Shown: positions 1-5,714 of the stretch, piece after piece
Numbering within the stretch: position 1 is the stretch's first letter
How the letters are laid out: every line of letters starts with the position of its first letter
NCBI GenBank assembly: GCA_016177345.1
Contig: JACOVM010000031.1
Coordinates: 1-6,654 of the forward strand
Reading direction: 5' to 3'
Length of the DNA: 6,654 nucleotides
Source of the DNA: Candidatus Woesearchaeota archaeon
Lineage (GTDB): Archaea > Nanobdellota > Nanobdellia > Woesearchaeales > UBA12501
Program-made: the position numbers and the translations under genes
Notes under the pieces: generated by a model
Told to the model about the DNA's origin: nothing
The model's database searches: none
The model's input: the letters and a program-made list of their open reading frames with translations, nothing else

Positions 1-24
1 AATAAAAAAAATAAAAAAACGACC

Positions 25-729
25 ATGAAGGCAATCATTTTCGATCTCGATAATACCCTGTTTAATTCCACTGGCCAGTTATACGTCCAAGCGCGGCGAA
101 AGGCATGCAAGGCAATGGCCAAGGCAGGAATTCCATCAACGCAGGACAAGCTCTACCAGGATATGCTGGAATTCTACCAACAGTACGGCCCTTTCTTTGA
201 TGTTGTCCTTGCCCAGCTCCTCGACAAGTATGGGATCACTGATGAAAAAAAGAAGGAAAAAATAAGGGCAGCAGCAGAAGAGGCATACAATTCTGTCAAT
301 GTCTCCGGCATCACCCTCTACCCAGGAGTGTATGAAATGCTGGAGCGCCTCAAGAGCCAGTACAAGCTTGCCCTGCTCACGTCTGGCTGGCCCGACCAGC
401 AAAACAAAAAAATTGAGGCGTTGGGCATTCGCCGCTTTTTTGACCTTATCGTGTTCGACAACACCCTTGGCGAAACAAAAAGCGCAAAAGATTCTGCCAT
501 TCGGCAAGTTCTCAAGGCCTTTGATGTTGCGGCAGAAGAGGTTGTTTGCGTTGGCGACCGCATCGACCGAGAAATCATGGCAGGCAACAAGCTCGGCCTC
601 GTTACTGTCCGCGTCATGCAAGGCAGTTATTCAATTCTCACGCCAAGAGACAGGTTTGAAGAGCCAACCTTCACCGTCCATAATGTTGTAGAAGTGGAAG
701 AGATTATAGAATCGCTGGAAAGTAGGTAG
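25..729 (+). CDS. HAD-superfamily hydrolase (probable phosphatase), substrate unknown
   Basis: This 234-residue soluble protein belongs to the haloacid dehalogenase superfamily, whose members usually remove phosphate from small metabolites through an aspartyl-phosphate intermediate. Motif I is at the N-terminus (FDLDNT, with nucleophile D7 and acid/base D9). Residues about 16-95 form a helical C1-type cap. Motif II is LLTSG (T119/S120). Motif III lysine is K152 or K155. Motif IV is VGDRIDREI (D178, then D181/E183). The Mg2+-dependent core therefore looks complete and full length. No signal peptide or membrane segment is visible, so it should be cytosolic. The ATG at 25 places motif I six residues in, as is normal. 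The 24 bases before it are almost pure A/T, consistent with an archaeal promoter cut by the window edge, but a TATA box cannot be assigned. The stop TAG is followed in frame by TAG TAA about 12 bases later. The substrate cannot be inferred; phosphoglycolate- or nucleotide-phosphatase-like roles are possible. Confidence 0.9.
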   Translation: MKAIIFDLDNTLFNSTGQLYVQARRKACKAMAKAGIPSTQDKLYQDMLEFYQQYGPFFDVVLAQLLDKYGITDEKKKEKIRAAAEEAYNSVNVSGITLYPGVYEMLERLKSQYKLALLTSGWPDQQNKKIEALGIRRFFDLIVFDNTLGETKSAKDSAIRQVLKAFDVAAEEVVCVGDRIDREIMAGNKLGLVTVRVMQGSYSILTPRDRFEEPTFTVHNVVEVEEIIESLESR

Positions 730-806
730 GTGAGTGGGTAGTAATAGCACATGGTTTCTTCTTTATTTGAGGGCTTCATTCATGTTTGATCATAAGTAGT
801 CTGAAA

Positions 807-993
807 TAATAATCCCGCCACGACCTGTGGTCGGACGAGAACAACAATGAGGCTGACACCGCCGCAATCAATGTTGTTATCAAGTCCTTTTTTCTTGCTC
901 CACACTATTGAGGAGCAAGAAAAAAGGAGTTAAAAAGTAACTGCTGTGCGGCGGTGTCCCGACCACTTGTTCACGGCGCAGCCGTGATTATTA
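807..993. repeat. Large nested inverted repeat in the convergent intergenic region
   Basis: This element fills most of the 303-base gene-free stretch 730-1032. Four perfect inverted-repeat arms nest around one centre: 807-814 with 986-993 (8 bp, TAATAATC), 827-834 with 959-966 (8 bp, GTGGTCGG), 855-866 with 947-958 (12 bp, GACACCGCCGCA), and 885-901 with 912-928 (17 bp). The unpaired segments inside the 12-bp stem are both 18 nt long. Local hairpins also occur: CGACC-TGT-GGTCG at 821-833, AGTTA/TAACT at 928-942, and CACGGC-GCA-GCCGTG at 972-986. It could be a MITE-like or dispersed intergenic palindrome, a structured RNA, or a shared terminator for the two converging transcripts. No coding potential was found here, and none in 730-806 or 994-1032. 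Confidence 0.7.
885..928. terminator. 17-bp perfect hairpin, candidate bidirectional terminator
   Basis: Bases 885-901 and 912-928 are exact inverted repeats separated by a 10-nt loop. The stem contains TTTTTT on the plus strand (888-893), and the same on the minus strand because of the symmetry. It lies between the end of the plus-strand HAD gene and the 3' end of the minus-strand tRNA. It could stop transcription from both sides. Archaeal termination depends chiefly on U-runs; here they are inside the stem, so this call is tentative. Confidence 0.35.
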
Positions 994-1032
994 CATTACA
1001 TTCCACTCATTCTAGCAAAGAATAAGATTTGA

Positions 1033-1105
1033 TGGGCGCGACCAGACTCGAACTGGCGACCTTCTCGGTGTAAACGAGACGTTATAGCCACTAAACTACG
1101 CGCCC
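1033..1105 (-). tRNA. tRNA-Val (anticodon UAC)
   Basis: Read on the minus strand, the 73 bases fold into a complete cloverleaf. The 7-bp acceptor stem is GGGCGCG/CGCGCCC. It is followed by UA and a D arm containing AGUGGCU. The 5-bp anticodon stem UCUCG/CGAGA closes the loop UUUACAC, with anticodon UAC at plus-strand 1070-1072, reading the valine codon GUA. The variable loop is 5 nt (AGGUC). The T arm is GCCAG-UUCGAGU-CUGGU. The discriminator is A (position 1033), as expected for valine tRNAs. There is no intron in the canonical anticodon-loop position, and CCA is not encoded, so it must be added enzymatically. The gene is on the same strand as the kinase upstream of it but has its own promoter. 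Confidence 0.95.
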
Positions 1106-1130
1106 GTAAAATGATTCGGTTTTTTGGTTG

Positions 1131-1138
1131 TTTATAAA
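1131..1138 (-). promoter_or_regulatory. TATA box for tRNA-Val
   Basis: TTTATAAA, preceded on the minus strand by CC, is centred about 29 bases upstream of the tRNA 5' end at 1105. That is the normal TBP-site distance for archaeal promoters, so the tRNA need not depend on read-through from the kinase gene. Confidence 0.75.
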
Positions 1139-1149
1139 GGTTGTTGCGA

Positions 1150-1171
1150 TAATCCGTAATTAATCCGTAAT
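1150..1171. repeat. 11-bp perfect tandem duplication
   Basis: TAATCCGTAAT occurs twice head to tail (1150-1160, 1161-1171) in the 114-base spacer between the kinase stop and the tRNA promoter. It looks like a small replication-slippage duplication. No function is evident. Confidence 0.8.
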
Positions 1172-1190
1172 CAAATCAAACGCTGGCAAG

Positions 1191-1220
1191 TTTAGTTAAA
1201 TAGATTTTAGCTAAATAGAT
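1191..1220. repeat. 15-bp tandem duplication abutting the kinase stop codon
   Basis: TTTAGTTAAATAGAT (1191-1205) is followed directly by TTTAGCTAAATAGAT (1206-1220), with 14 of 15 bases identical. The second copy ends in the last base of the kinase stop codon (minus strand). The unit lies just beyond the coding region and is probably a slippage duplication. It lacks the T-rich minus-strand tract expected of a strong terminator. Confidence 0.75.
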
Positions 1221-3628
1221 CAGTCTGATACAACGGTTATCAATTTTCCATCTTTATCACGCTCAAACCACTGGGTGTCTTCTCTATTCTCATCATAGCT
1301 CATTATCGAGAGAAGAACACGTTCATCTCGTTCTGCAGGGTTTTGCCTAAGGCAATGCATTAAAATGTTCCTTACCTCAACTTTTTCTATCTGCATCACC
1401 CTCTCTTCAATAAACCGTTGGTCATGGATTTGATGGTAAGCTTCTTTGTTCTGCTCATGATACTCGGCGGTTCCAGGCAATGCTCGTTGGGATGGTCCGT
1501 TGATAAGACTTTTTCCGGTAAACATCCAATATACAAGCATGCCTAATGTCCAAATATTTGCTGCAGTGGTGAACTGGCTTGTTTGTGGTTGAACTCCTTC
1601 TTCCGCCCAATAATCTGCATCATTGGCTAATTCAGGTGGTCGAAGAATGAGCGGGTATTGATACCGAGGATCGCCTGAAGAGGTGAATCTGCTAACGCAA
1701 CCAAAATCGGAGAGCAATATGTCCCCTCCATTAACTTTAGTGATGCCAATGTTATCTGGCTTAAAATCCTTGTGAACAATAGCTGCTCTTGAACAAGCAT
1801 GCAGTGCAGTGGCTAACTGTGCAGTGAATCGTATAAGCTTAGAGTAAGGGATTGGCCCATTTCTCAATTCATCTTCTAACGTGTGATCATAAGGGATTGT
1901 TTGTAAAAAGAAAACATCCTCTCCACGCTCATTGCGCCCTTGTATTGGCGGGGATACGGGTGCAATGTATGGCCCATTAGCAAGCTCTTCTAATGCTGCA
2001 CCAGAAAATTCTTCAGCATATATCCTTCGCATTAGCTCTTGCTCATCAGCATCTTTGTATCTTGTTCGGTACAGCTGAACTCCTTTTGAGCTCGGATCAA
2101 TCATCAAAAAGGCTCGTTCATGGCCTGAATGGATATTTCTTGCAAGATATGCTTTCTTTAATGACCCCCTACCAAGCTTGGCAATGATGATATATTGTGG
2201 GATGTGGATTGCTTCAAATTCTGCAACCTCGTCAAGAGATTTTGCTTTTCCAACAGACATGATGGTTGCAACTTTATCCCAGTCTCGGCGCAACGTTCTA
2301 AGATATTGTTTTACGCGAGTAAGTGCAGTGTTTGCTGCCATTGCATCCTTATCAATTCGCTTCATGAGTTCACGCCAAGAATCCATGTGTTCTCTTAATC
2401 GTTCTGGATTAGTAATCGGAAACTTCTGAATCATGCTAACGTATTCCATCTCGGCAGCGACCTCGTCACCGGAAGGGTAAACGGTAAAGGTCTCCTGCTC
2501 ACCTATTCTAATGATCTCTTCAACAGCCCTGATATCCTCTTCCTCACGGCTAAGAAAAGCAACCATATCTGAAATAATATCCTTTTCTTCTTTTGGAGAA
2601 CCATCTTCATCGGTAATACAGCCACCATCCACATACTCCAGGATGACATCGTACTGAACATCTCGTACTGGTCGAATTTCTTTTTGCCATCTTGTTAAGC
2701 TAAAGCCCGCTAATGCATCAAGAAGCCAGTGGTGTGTTTTAGTGCTTACTGTGCGCAGGCCATCAAGGAACCTGAAGTGATCAATAAACGCATTAGGGTC
2801 AATGAATGCCAATGCCCCCAGTGACATGGCGTAGGTATGCTCATCGAGCCTTATGTGCGCTTCATCTTCCACATCTTTCCGAAACTGGCTGAGTAATGAA
2901 ACATATAACTCAGTATCTGCGAGGGGAAAGAAGCCAGCCATATTTAGGGCATAGCGTTTTAGGGACCAATCACCGCTATCTATTGCCCCTTTACAAATGT
3001 CTGTAAGCTCAGCACCATGATTAATTCTAACCTCCTCAACAGCTTCAACCATCGTCGTGATAAATGCATGATCCATTTTTGCTTCCTCGCGATTAGAGCC
3101 GTAAAAGAAAAGATGCAATAAGGGATGGCTATCGGGAAGTGAGCTCCAGTCAAAAGAGTGATCTCCTTTCTTTCGACGCGAGGATAAAGACTGTTGGTAA
3201 TCAAGATACTTATCACTCAGCATGCCTATTTTCTTGATGACCCCATCAGAAAACGTTTGTGGTGGAGCAATAAACGACGACACTAAAGCGCCGTCTAATG
3301 TTGCTAATGCCCTTGCTGCAGCAAGGTGTAAATATATATCTGGCGTTAACTTATTCCCCTGATATATTGTAGCGGTTGTTCCATCAGAAGATTTTACTTC
3401 AAAAGGCCGAGGATCAAAAATATCCTCAATACGTATCATCCCCGTCCGAATCGCCATTTGCTCTTCTAATTTTTTGACAACTGTCTGATCACGAGTTGTA
3501 GCATCATGCCGCAAGGCATACCTCCAGTCAGAAAACAAGCGCCGCGCAAGGCTTCCTCTTCTTTGTCTCTCTATCTCATTCAGAATTCGTTGCCTTTCCC
3601 CTTCCCCGAGACGCTGTTCAAGCGACAT
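1220..3628 (-). CDS. Large Ser/Thr-kinase-like protein with helical N-terminal region
   Basis: This 802-residue cytosolic protein has no signal peptide or membrane helix. Residues 1-470 are mostly helical. About 221-325 contain three similar helical-hairpin stretches (around LKRYALNM, TYAMSLGAL and WLLDALAGF) that may be HEAT-like. Residues about 478-775 form a protein-kinase fold: glycine loop GRGSLKKAY (486-494), catalytic loop HKDFKPDN (619-626; D621, K623, N626), DFG (641-643), a PPE in place of APE (664-666), and NIWTLG (691-696) where DxWSLG is usual. The beta-3 position expected to read A-x-K reads A-F-L (506-508), so the standard ATP-positioning lysine is absent. K491 in the glycine loop may replace it, as in WNK kinases. 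HKD replaces HRD. Metal- and catalysis-related residues are present, so it is probably an active kinase, not a pseudokinase; its target is unknown. The start at 3628 is supported by a TATA box about 24 nt upstream, implying a leaderless mRNA. Confidence 0.85.
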   Translation of the reverse strand: MSLEQRLGEGERQRILNEIERQRRGSLARRLFSDWRYALRHDATTRDQTVVKKLEEQMAIRTGMIRIEDIFDPRPFEVKSSDGTTATIYQGNKLTPDIYLHLAAARALATLDGALVSSFIAPPQTFSDGVIKKIGMLSDKYLDYQQSLSSRRKKGDHSFDWSSLPDSHPLLHLFFYGSNREEAKMDHAFITTMVEAVEEVRINHGAELTDICKGAIDSGDWSLKRYALNMAGFFPLADTELYVSLLSQFRKDVEDEAHIRLDEHTYAMSLGALAFIDPNAFIDHFRFLDGLRTVSTKTHHWLLDALAGFSLTRWQKEIRPVRDVQYDVILEYVDGGCITDEDGSPKEEKDIISDMVAFLSREEEDIRAVEEIIRIGEQETFTVYPSGDEVAAEMEYVSMIQKFPITNPERLREHMDSWRELMKRIDKDAMAANTALTRVKQYLRTLRRDWDKVATIMSVGKAKSLDEVAEFEAIHIPQYIIIAKLGRGSLKKAYLARNIHSGHERAFLMIDPSSKGVQLYRTRYKDADEQELMRRIYAEEFSGAALEELANGPYIAPVSPPIQGRNERGEDVFFLQTIPYDHTLEDELRNGPIPYSKLIRFTAQLATALHACSRAAIVHKDFKPDNIGITKVNGGDILLSDFGCVSRFTSSGDPRYQYPLILRPPELANDADYWAEEGVQPQTSQFTTAANIWTLGMLVYWMFTGKSLINGPSQRALPGTAEYHEQNKEAYHQIHDQRFIEERVMQIEKVEVRNILMHCLRQNPAERDERVLLSIMSYDENREDTQWFERDKDGKLITVVSD

Positions 3629-3647
3629 AAGATGGGAAAGATGGTGG

Positions 3648-3656
3648 ATTATTTAA
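3648..3656 (-). promoter_or_regulatory. TATA box for the kinase gene
   Basis: On the minus strand the sequence reads GGCTTAAATAATCC, with the AT core centred near 3652. This is about 24 bases before the A of the kinase ATG at 3628. That spacing predicts transcription starting at or within a base or two of the start codon. No Shine-Dalgarno sequence lies between them, which fits leaderless translation and supports the chosen start. Confidence 0.65.
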
Positions 3657-3680
3657 GCCTTATCTGGCGAGAGGCTCTGT

Positions 3681-3749
3681 AGAAAATGTCGCCTTAGATT
3701 TTTAGTCAAAAATGATGATCTGACGACTAAAAGCGAAGAAAGATTTTCT
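3681..3749. promoter_or_regulatory. Imperfect dyad in the divergent promoter region, possible operator
   Basis: Three nested inverted-repeat segments share one centre: AGAAAAT 3681-3687 with ATTTTCT 3743-3749, TCGC 3689-3692 with GCGA 3733-3736, and TTTTAGTC 3700-3707 with GACTAAAA 3725-3732. They are separated by small unmatched stretches. The element sits between the minus-strand kinase TATA box and the plus-strand hydrolase TATA box, overlapping neither. It could bind a dimeric regulator acting on both genes. Its symmetry is imperfect, and an AT-rich background could produce part of it. Confidence 0.4.
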
Positions 3750-3771
3750 TCATGCCCCATTATCCAAAAAC

Positions 3772-3779
3772 TTTTTAAA
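3772..3779 (+). promoter_or_regulatory. TATA box for the lipoprotein hydrolase gene
   Basis: CTTTTTAAAG has its core centred near 3776, about 23-25 bases upstream of the ATG at 3799. A transcript starting about 25 nt downstream of this centre would begin at the start codon. No ribosome-binding site is visible, so the message is probably leaderless. Confidence 0.65.
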
Positions 3780-3798
3780 GAAAACGAACCAAAATTTC

Positions 3799-4995
3799 AT
3801 GATGGCATCTATTCATCGCTATATCCTTTCTATAATGGTTATTTTCCTTCTCATATTTGTAATTGGTTGCGGCCAGAAGAACGTACCTGCACCAAGCCAA
3901 GGTAAAACACTAACGGCAGATGCAACACAGCAAGAAATCGCCCGAATAACCGAAGAGCGAACAAGGGAGGTTTTAGAGCAGTACGGTGTTGCCAGTGCAG
4001 GAAGTGGTTCAGGGCAGCAAATGGAAGGTGATTGCGACACCACGCCAAACAAGCCGAGATTCAGCCATGATAAATATTATACAGGCCCATTAATTGATAC
4101 TCATCTTCACATGCCAGTGTCATCAGTGATTGTTAGCGATATTGCGATACGATCTGGCTTTGAAGATATGCCTCACGCTGGAAAGATACCTGCGAGTGAC
4201 ATCATCTGCCTTATGAAAAAAGAGGGGATAACCAAGGCATTTAGCTTCTTTATCATCCCAAATGCCGGAATGGACCAATCATTAGGCTATGTTGAGCAAG
4301 TGACGAGCCAATACCCAGGATTTGTACCTTTTTTCATGCCCCCATTGCCAATAGAAAGCCTTAACCCAACACCTGAAGAAGTAGACAATGCTCTTGCAAA
4401 GAAACCAGGCTTCTATCAAGGGTATGGCGAGGCAAGGTTTGACTTTGCCAATGGAAAAAATGCGCTTCCAGAGGACCAGTATCTCTTAGACATGTACCGC
4501 TTATCTGATAAGCATAACCTGATTGTCCAAATCCATCCAGAGAAAGGCCAGATTGCTGCAATCGAGCGCCTTCTTCAGAAATATCCAAATGTCATCTTCC
4601 TTGTCCACCTTGTTCTTGATGAGCGAGACGACATTGACCGACTTATGAGCGAATACGACAACATTTACTATTCTCTCGATGCCGAGCTTACTTCTCTTTT
4701 TGGTTATCACACCATCCAAAATAATCAAGGCCCGGCAAAGGAAGAGTTTATTGCATTCACTGAGAAAAATATGAATACCATGATAGACGAAGACCTCGGC
4801 CGTTGGGAAGCAATTATCAAGAAGCACCCGGATAGGTTCACCTGGGGAACTGATCGTTGGTTCACCTGGCATTTCGATCCAGAGGTTGGTGCCATCATCG
4901 AAGAACTCAGTAGGGCATTTATTGGCCAGCTTGATCCCGCGATCCAAGAAAAAATTGCGTACCAGAATGCCGAAGAGATGTTGAAGAAGAGATGA
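3799..4995 (+). CDS. Membrane-anchored lipoprotein with amidohydrolase_2-type metal-dependent hydrolase domain
   Basis: This 398-residue protein starts with a signal peptide: a charged/polar start, a hydrophobic core at about 9-22, and the lipobox V-I-G-C24. It is probably lipidated on C24 and displayed outside the membrane. Residues 25-90 are a polar tether with a helical part and a Gly/Ser-rich stretch near 68-73. The rest is a TIM barrel of the amidohydrolase superfamily: HLH metal motif H102/H104 after beta-1 (LIDTHLH), GEARFDF with E211, H246 (IQIHPE-like, here VQIHPEKG), H270 (VHLVLDE), and D352 (WGTDRW). These are the usual metal ligands and catalytic aspartate, so it should be an active hydrolase or decarboxylase; the substrate is unknown. 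Only two cysteines remain in the mature protein apart from C24 (C79, C137) and could form a disulfide. ATG occurs twice in a row (3799, 3802); the first fits the promoter spacing. It is divergent from the kinase gene. Confidence 0.85.
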   Translation: MMASIHRYILSIMVIFLLIFVIGCGQKNVPAPSQGKTLTADATQQEIARITEERTREVLEQYGVASAGSGSGQQMEGDCDTTPNKPRFSHDKYYTGPLIDTHLHMPVSSVIVSDIAIRSGFEDMPHAGKIPASDIICLMKKEGITKAFSFFIIPNAGMDQSLGYVEQVTSQYPGFVPFFMPPLPIESLNPTPEEVDNALAKKPGFYQGYGEARFDFANGKNALPEDQYLLDMYRLSDKHNLIVQIHPEKGQIAAIERLLQKYPNVIFLVHLVLDERDDIDRLMSEYDNIYYSLDAELTSLFGYHTIQNNQGPAKEEFIAFTEKNMNTMIDEDLGRWEAIIKKHPDRFTWGTDRWFTWHFDPEVGAIIEELSRAFIGQLDPAIQEKIAYQNAEEMLKKR

Positions 4996-5055
4996 ATGTT
5001 CTTTGTTCATTGCCTTTTTCACGCTATGTATTTCTTATCATTCTAAAAACACAAT

Positions 5056-5064
5056 CTTTATTAA
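5056..5064 (+). promoter_or_regulatory. TATA box for the 117-residue protein gene
   Basis: CTTTATTAA lies about 23-31 bases upstream of the ATG at 5087. Its spacing matches the other leaderless promoters in the window, and it is the main reason for choosing ATG 5087 over the more upstream in-frame ATG at 5003, which lies before this promoter. Confidence 0.6.
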
Positions 5065-5086
5065 CCACTTTATTTCTTTGCAAATT

Positions 5087-5440
5087 ATGGGAAAAAGTAA
5101 TGGGAATGGTGCGGGAAATGATAAGGTTTCGAGTGATATTATCAACTATGTTCAAGCCCAATTGCAAGAGCTCGATCCTGATGCTACCCTGCAAGATGCT
5201 GTTCGGCTCAGCAGAAGCCTTTCTGATGAATACCAGCACCTCAAGGAACAAGGCCCATTATACAGTCCAGAACGCCGTGAAATCTCGGGCCTTCAAGAGT
5301 ATGTTGAAACTGTTTTTAAGGCAGGAAATGCTTTTCGCATAGATAAGAGTTCGTTAGAGGCTGCGCGAAGATATGGCCAACGAATAGATCCAACGCTCAC
5401 CCCTGAAAGGAGCCAGACTATTGATGCTGTGTTCCAATAA
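5087..5440 (+). CDS. Conserved-looking hypothetical protein, 117 residues
   Basis: The family is not recognised. An upstream in-frame ATG at 5003 would add 28 hydrophobic residues but lies upstream of the TATA box, in T-rich spacer. The start at 5087 gives a well-behaved soluble protein beginning MGKSNGNGAG. A flexible Gly/Asn-rich N-terminus is followed by a mainly helical, charged body: roughly residues 16-30 (NYVQAQLQEL), 37-54 (QDAVRLSRSLSDEYQHL), 66-80, and 89-98 (SLEAARRYGQR). There are no cysteines, signal peptide or membrane helices, so it should be cytosolic. An overlapping frame at 4992-5342 is rejected because its composition is that of an out-of-frame translation. The gene lies 91 bases after the hydrolase stop with its own promoter, so co-function is not implied. 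Confidence 0.65.
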   Translation: MGKSNGNGAGNDKVSSDIINYVQAQLQELDPDATLQDAVRLSRSLSDEYQHLKEQGPLYSPERREISGLQEYVETVFKAGNAFRIDKSSLEAARRYGQRIDPTLTPERSQTIDAVFQ

Positions 5441-5494
5441 GATTCATCGATATTATGGTATTGACCAGTATGGTGTTCTGTTCTCAGCAGGCTT

Positions 5495-5570
5495 GCACGT
5501 CTTCTCTTGATTTCCGTACTGATAATATTTCAGTACGGACAATATATCCAGTTATATCCGTGCCTTTTTT
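5495..5570 (+). terminator. Two-stem structure followed by a T-run, probable terminator
   Basis: A 10-bp perfect hairpin (TCCGTACTGA 5513-5522 with TCAGTACGGA 5530-5539, 7-nt loop) is enclosed by GCACG 5495-5499 pairing with CGTGC 5559-5563. TTTTTT follows at 5565-5570. It lies about 55 bases after the stop of the 117-residue protein and before the VKOR promoter, where a terminator would be expected. In archaea the T-run itself is the likely signal; the hairpins may be accessory. Confidence 0.5.
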
Positions 5571-5583
5571 GTTACCTATTCGT

Positions 5584-5608
5584 CATATGATAACTGGGCA
5601 CCATATGA
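5584..5608 (+). repeat. Paired CATATGA sites just upstream of the VKOR promoter
   Basis: CATATGA occurs at 5584-5590 and 5602-5608, with palindromic cores 18 bases apart. The second ends three bases before the TATA box. A third CATATG is at 5654-5659 in the predicted leader. The arrangement resembles operator half-sites on one face of the helix, but a 6-bp palindrome in AT-rich DNA is weak evidence. Confidence 0.3.
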
Positions 5609-5610
5609 TC

Positions 5611-5619
5611 CTTAAATAA
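5611..5619 (+). promoter_or_regulatory. TATA box for the VKOR gene
   Basis: CTTAAATAA resembles the kinase promoter (CTTAAATAA on its own strand). Transcription would start near 5640, leaving a leader of about 70 nt before the VKOR start. That contrasts with the leaderless genes in this window. No TATA-like sequence is found at the closer position near 5685. Confidence 0.6.
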
Positions 5620-5684
5620 ACCGAAAACTTTGAAAAGAGCAGGGGCTTAGCAACATATGCGCTAGAAGGAACCTGAAAACCAAT

Positions 5685-5714
5685 GGTGAACAAATGATGG
5701 AAACGCTATTATGA
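5685..5714 (+). promoter_or_regulatory. Short upstream ORF with Shine-Dalgarno, overlapping the VKOR start
   Basis: GGTGA (5685-5689), complementary to the archaeal 16S 3' end, stands 4 bases before ATG ATG at 5694. This opens a six-codon frame (MMETLL) whose TGA at 5712-5714 overlaps the VKOR start codons (ATGATG at 5711-5716). VKOR itself has no good ribosome-binding site at normal spacing. Translation of VKOR may therefore be coupled to this mini-ORF by reinitiation. Chance occurrence is possible. Confidence 0.35.

Noticed and set aside
136..621. Long minus-strand open frame inside the HAD gene
   Set aside because: It is antisense to an intact HAD-family coding region with all motifs, and its translation has no recognisable features.
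730..760. Tandem GTAG/GTGAG-like short repeats after the HAD stop codon
   Set aside because: The units are irregular and only a few bases long. They give no more than redundant in-frame stops.
807..993. RNase P RNA or SRP RNA as an explanation for the structured intergenic element
   Set aside because: None of the conserved core motifs I would expect of those RNAs are present, and the length is too short for either.
3711..3724. ATGATGA followed closely by CTGA, resembling C and D boxes of an archaeal sRNA
   Set aside because: The two boxes almost touch, leaving no guide spacer, and no D'/C' pair or terminal stem is present.
5003..5086. Upstream start that would give the 117-residue protein a hydrophobic N-terminal segment
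   Set aside because: The segment overlaps the T-rich spacer and the TATA box at 5056-5064. The hydrophobic residues come from T-rich non-coding DNA.
4992..5342. 116-residue frame whose ATG overlaps the hydrolase stop codon (ATGA), suggesting a coupled gene
   Set aside because: The translation is Met/Phe/Leu/Arg-rich and looks out of frame. The competing frame from 5087 has a TATA box, balanced composition and continues 98 bases further.
5455..5619. 54-codon open frame on the plus strand starting ATG GTA TTG
   Set aside because: It runs through the hairpin/T-run terminator, both CATATG sites and the VKOR TATA box. Its composition is not protein-like, and it has no promoter or ribosome-binding site of its own.
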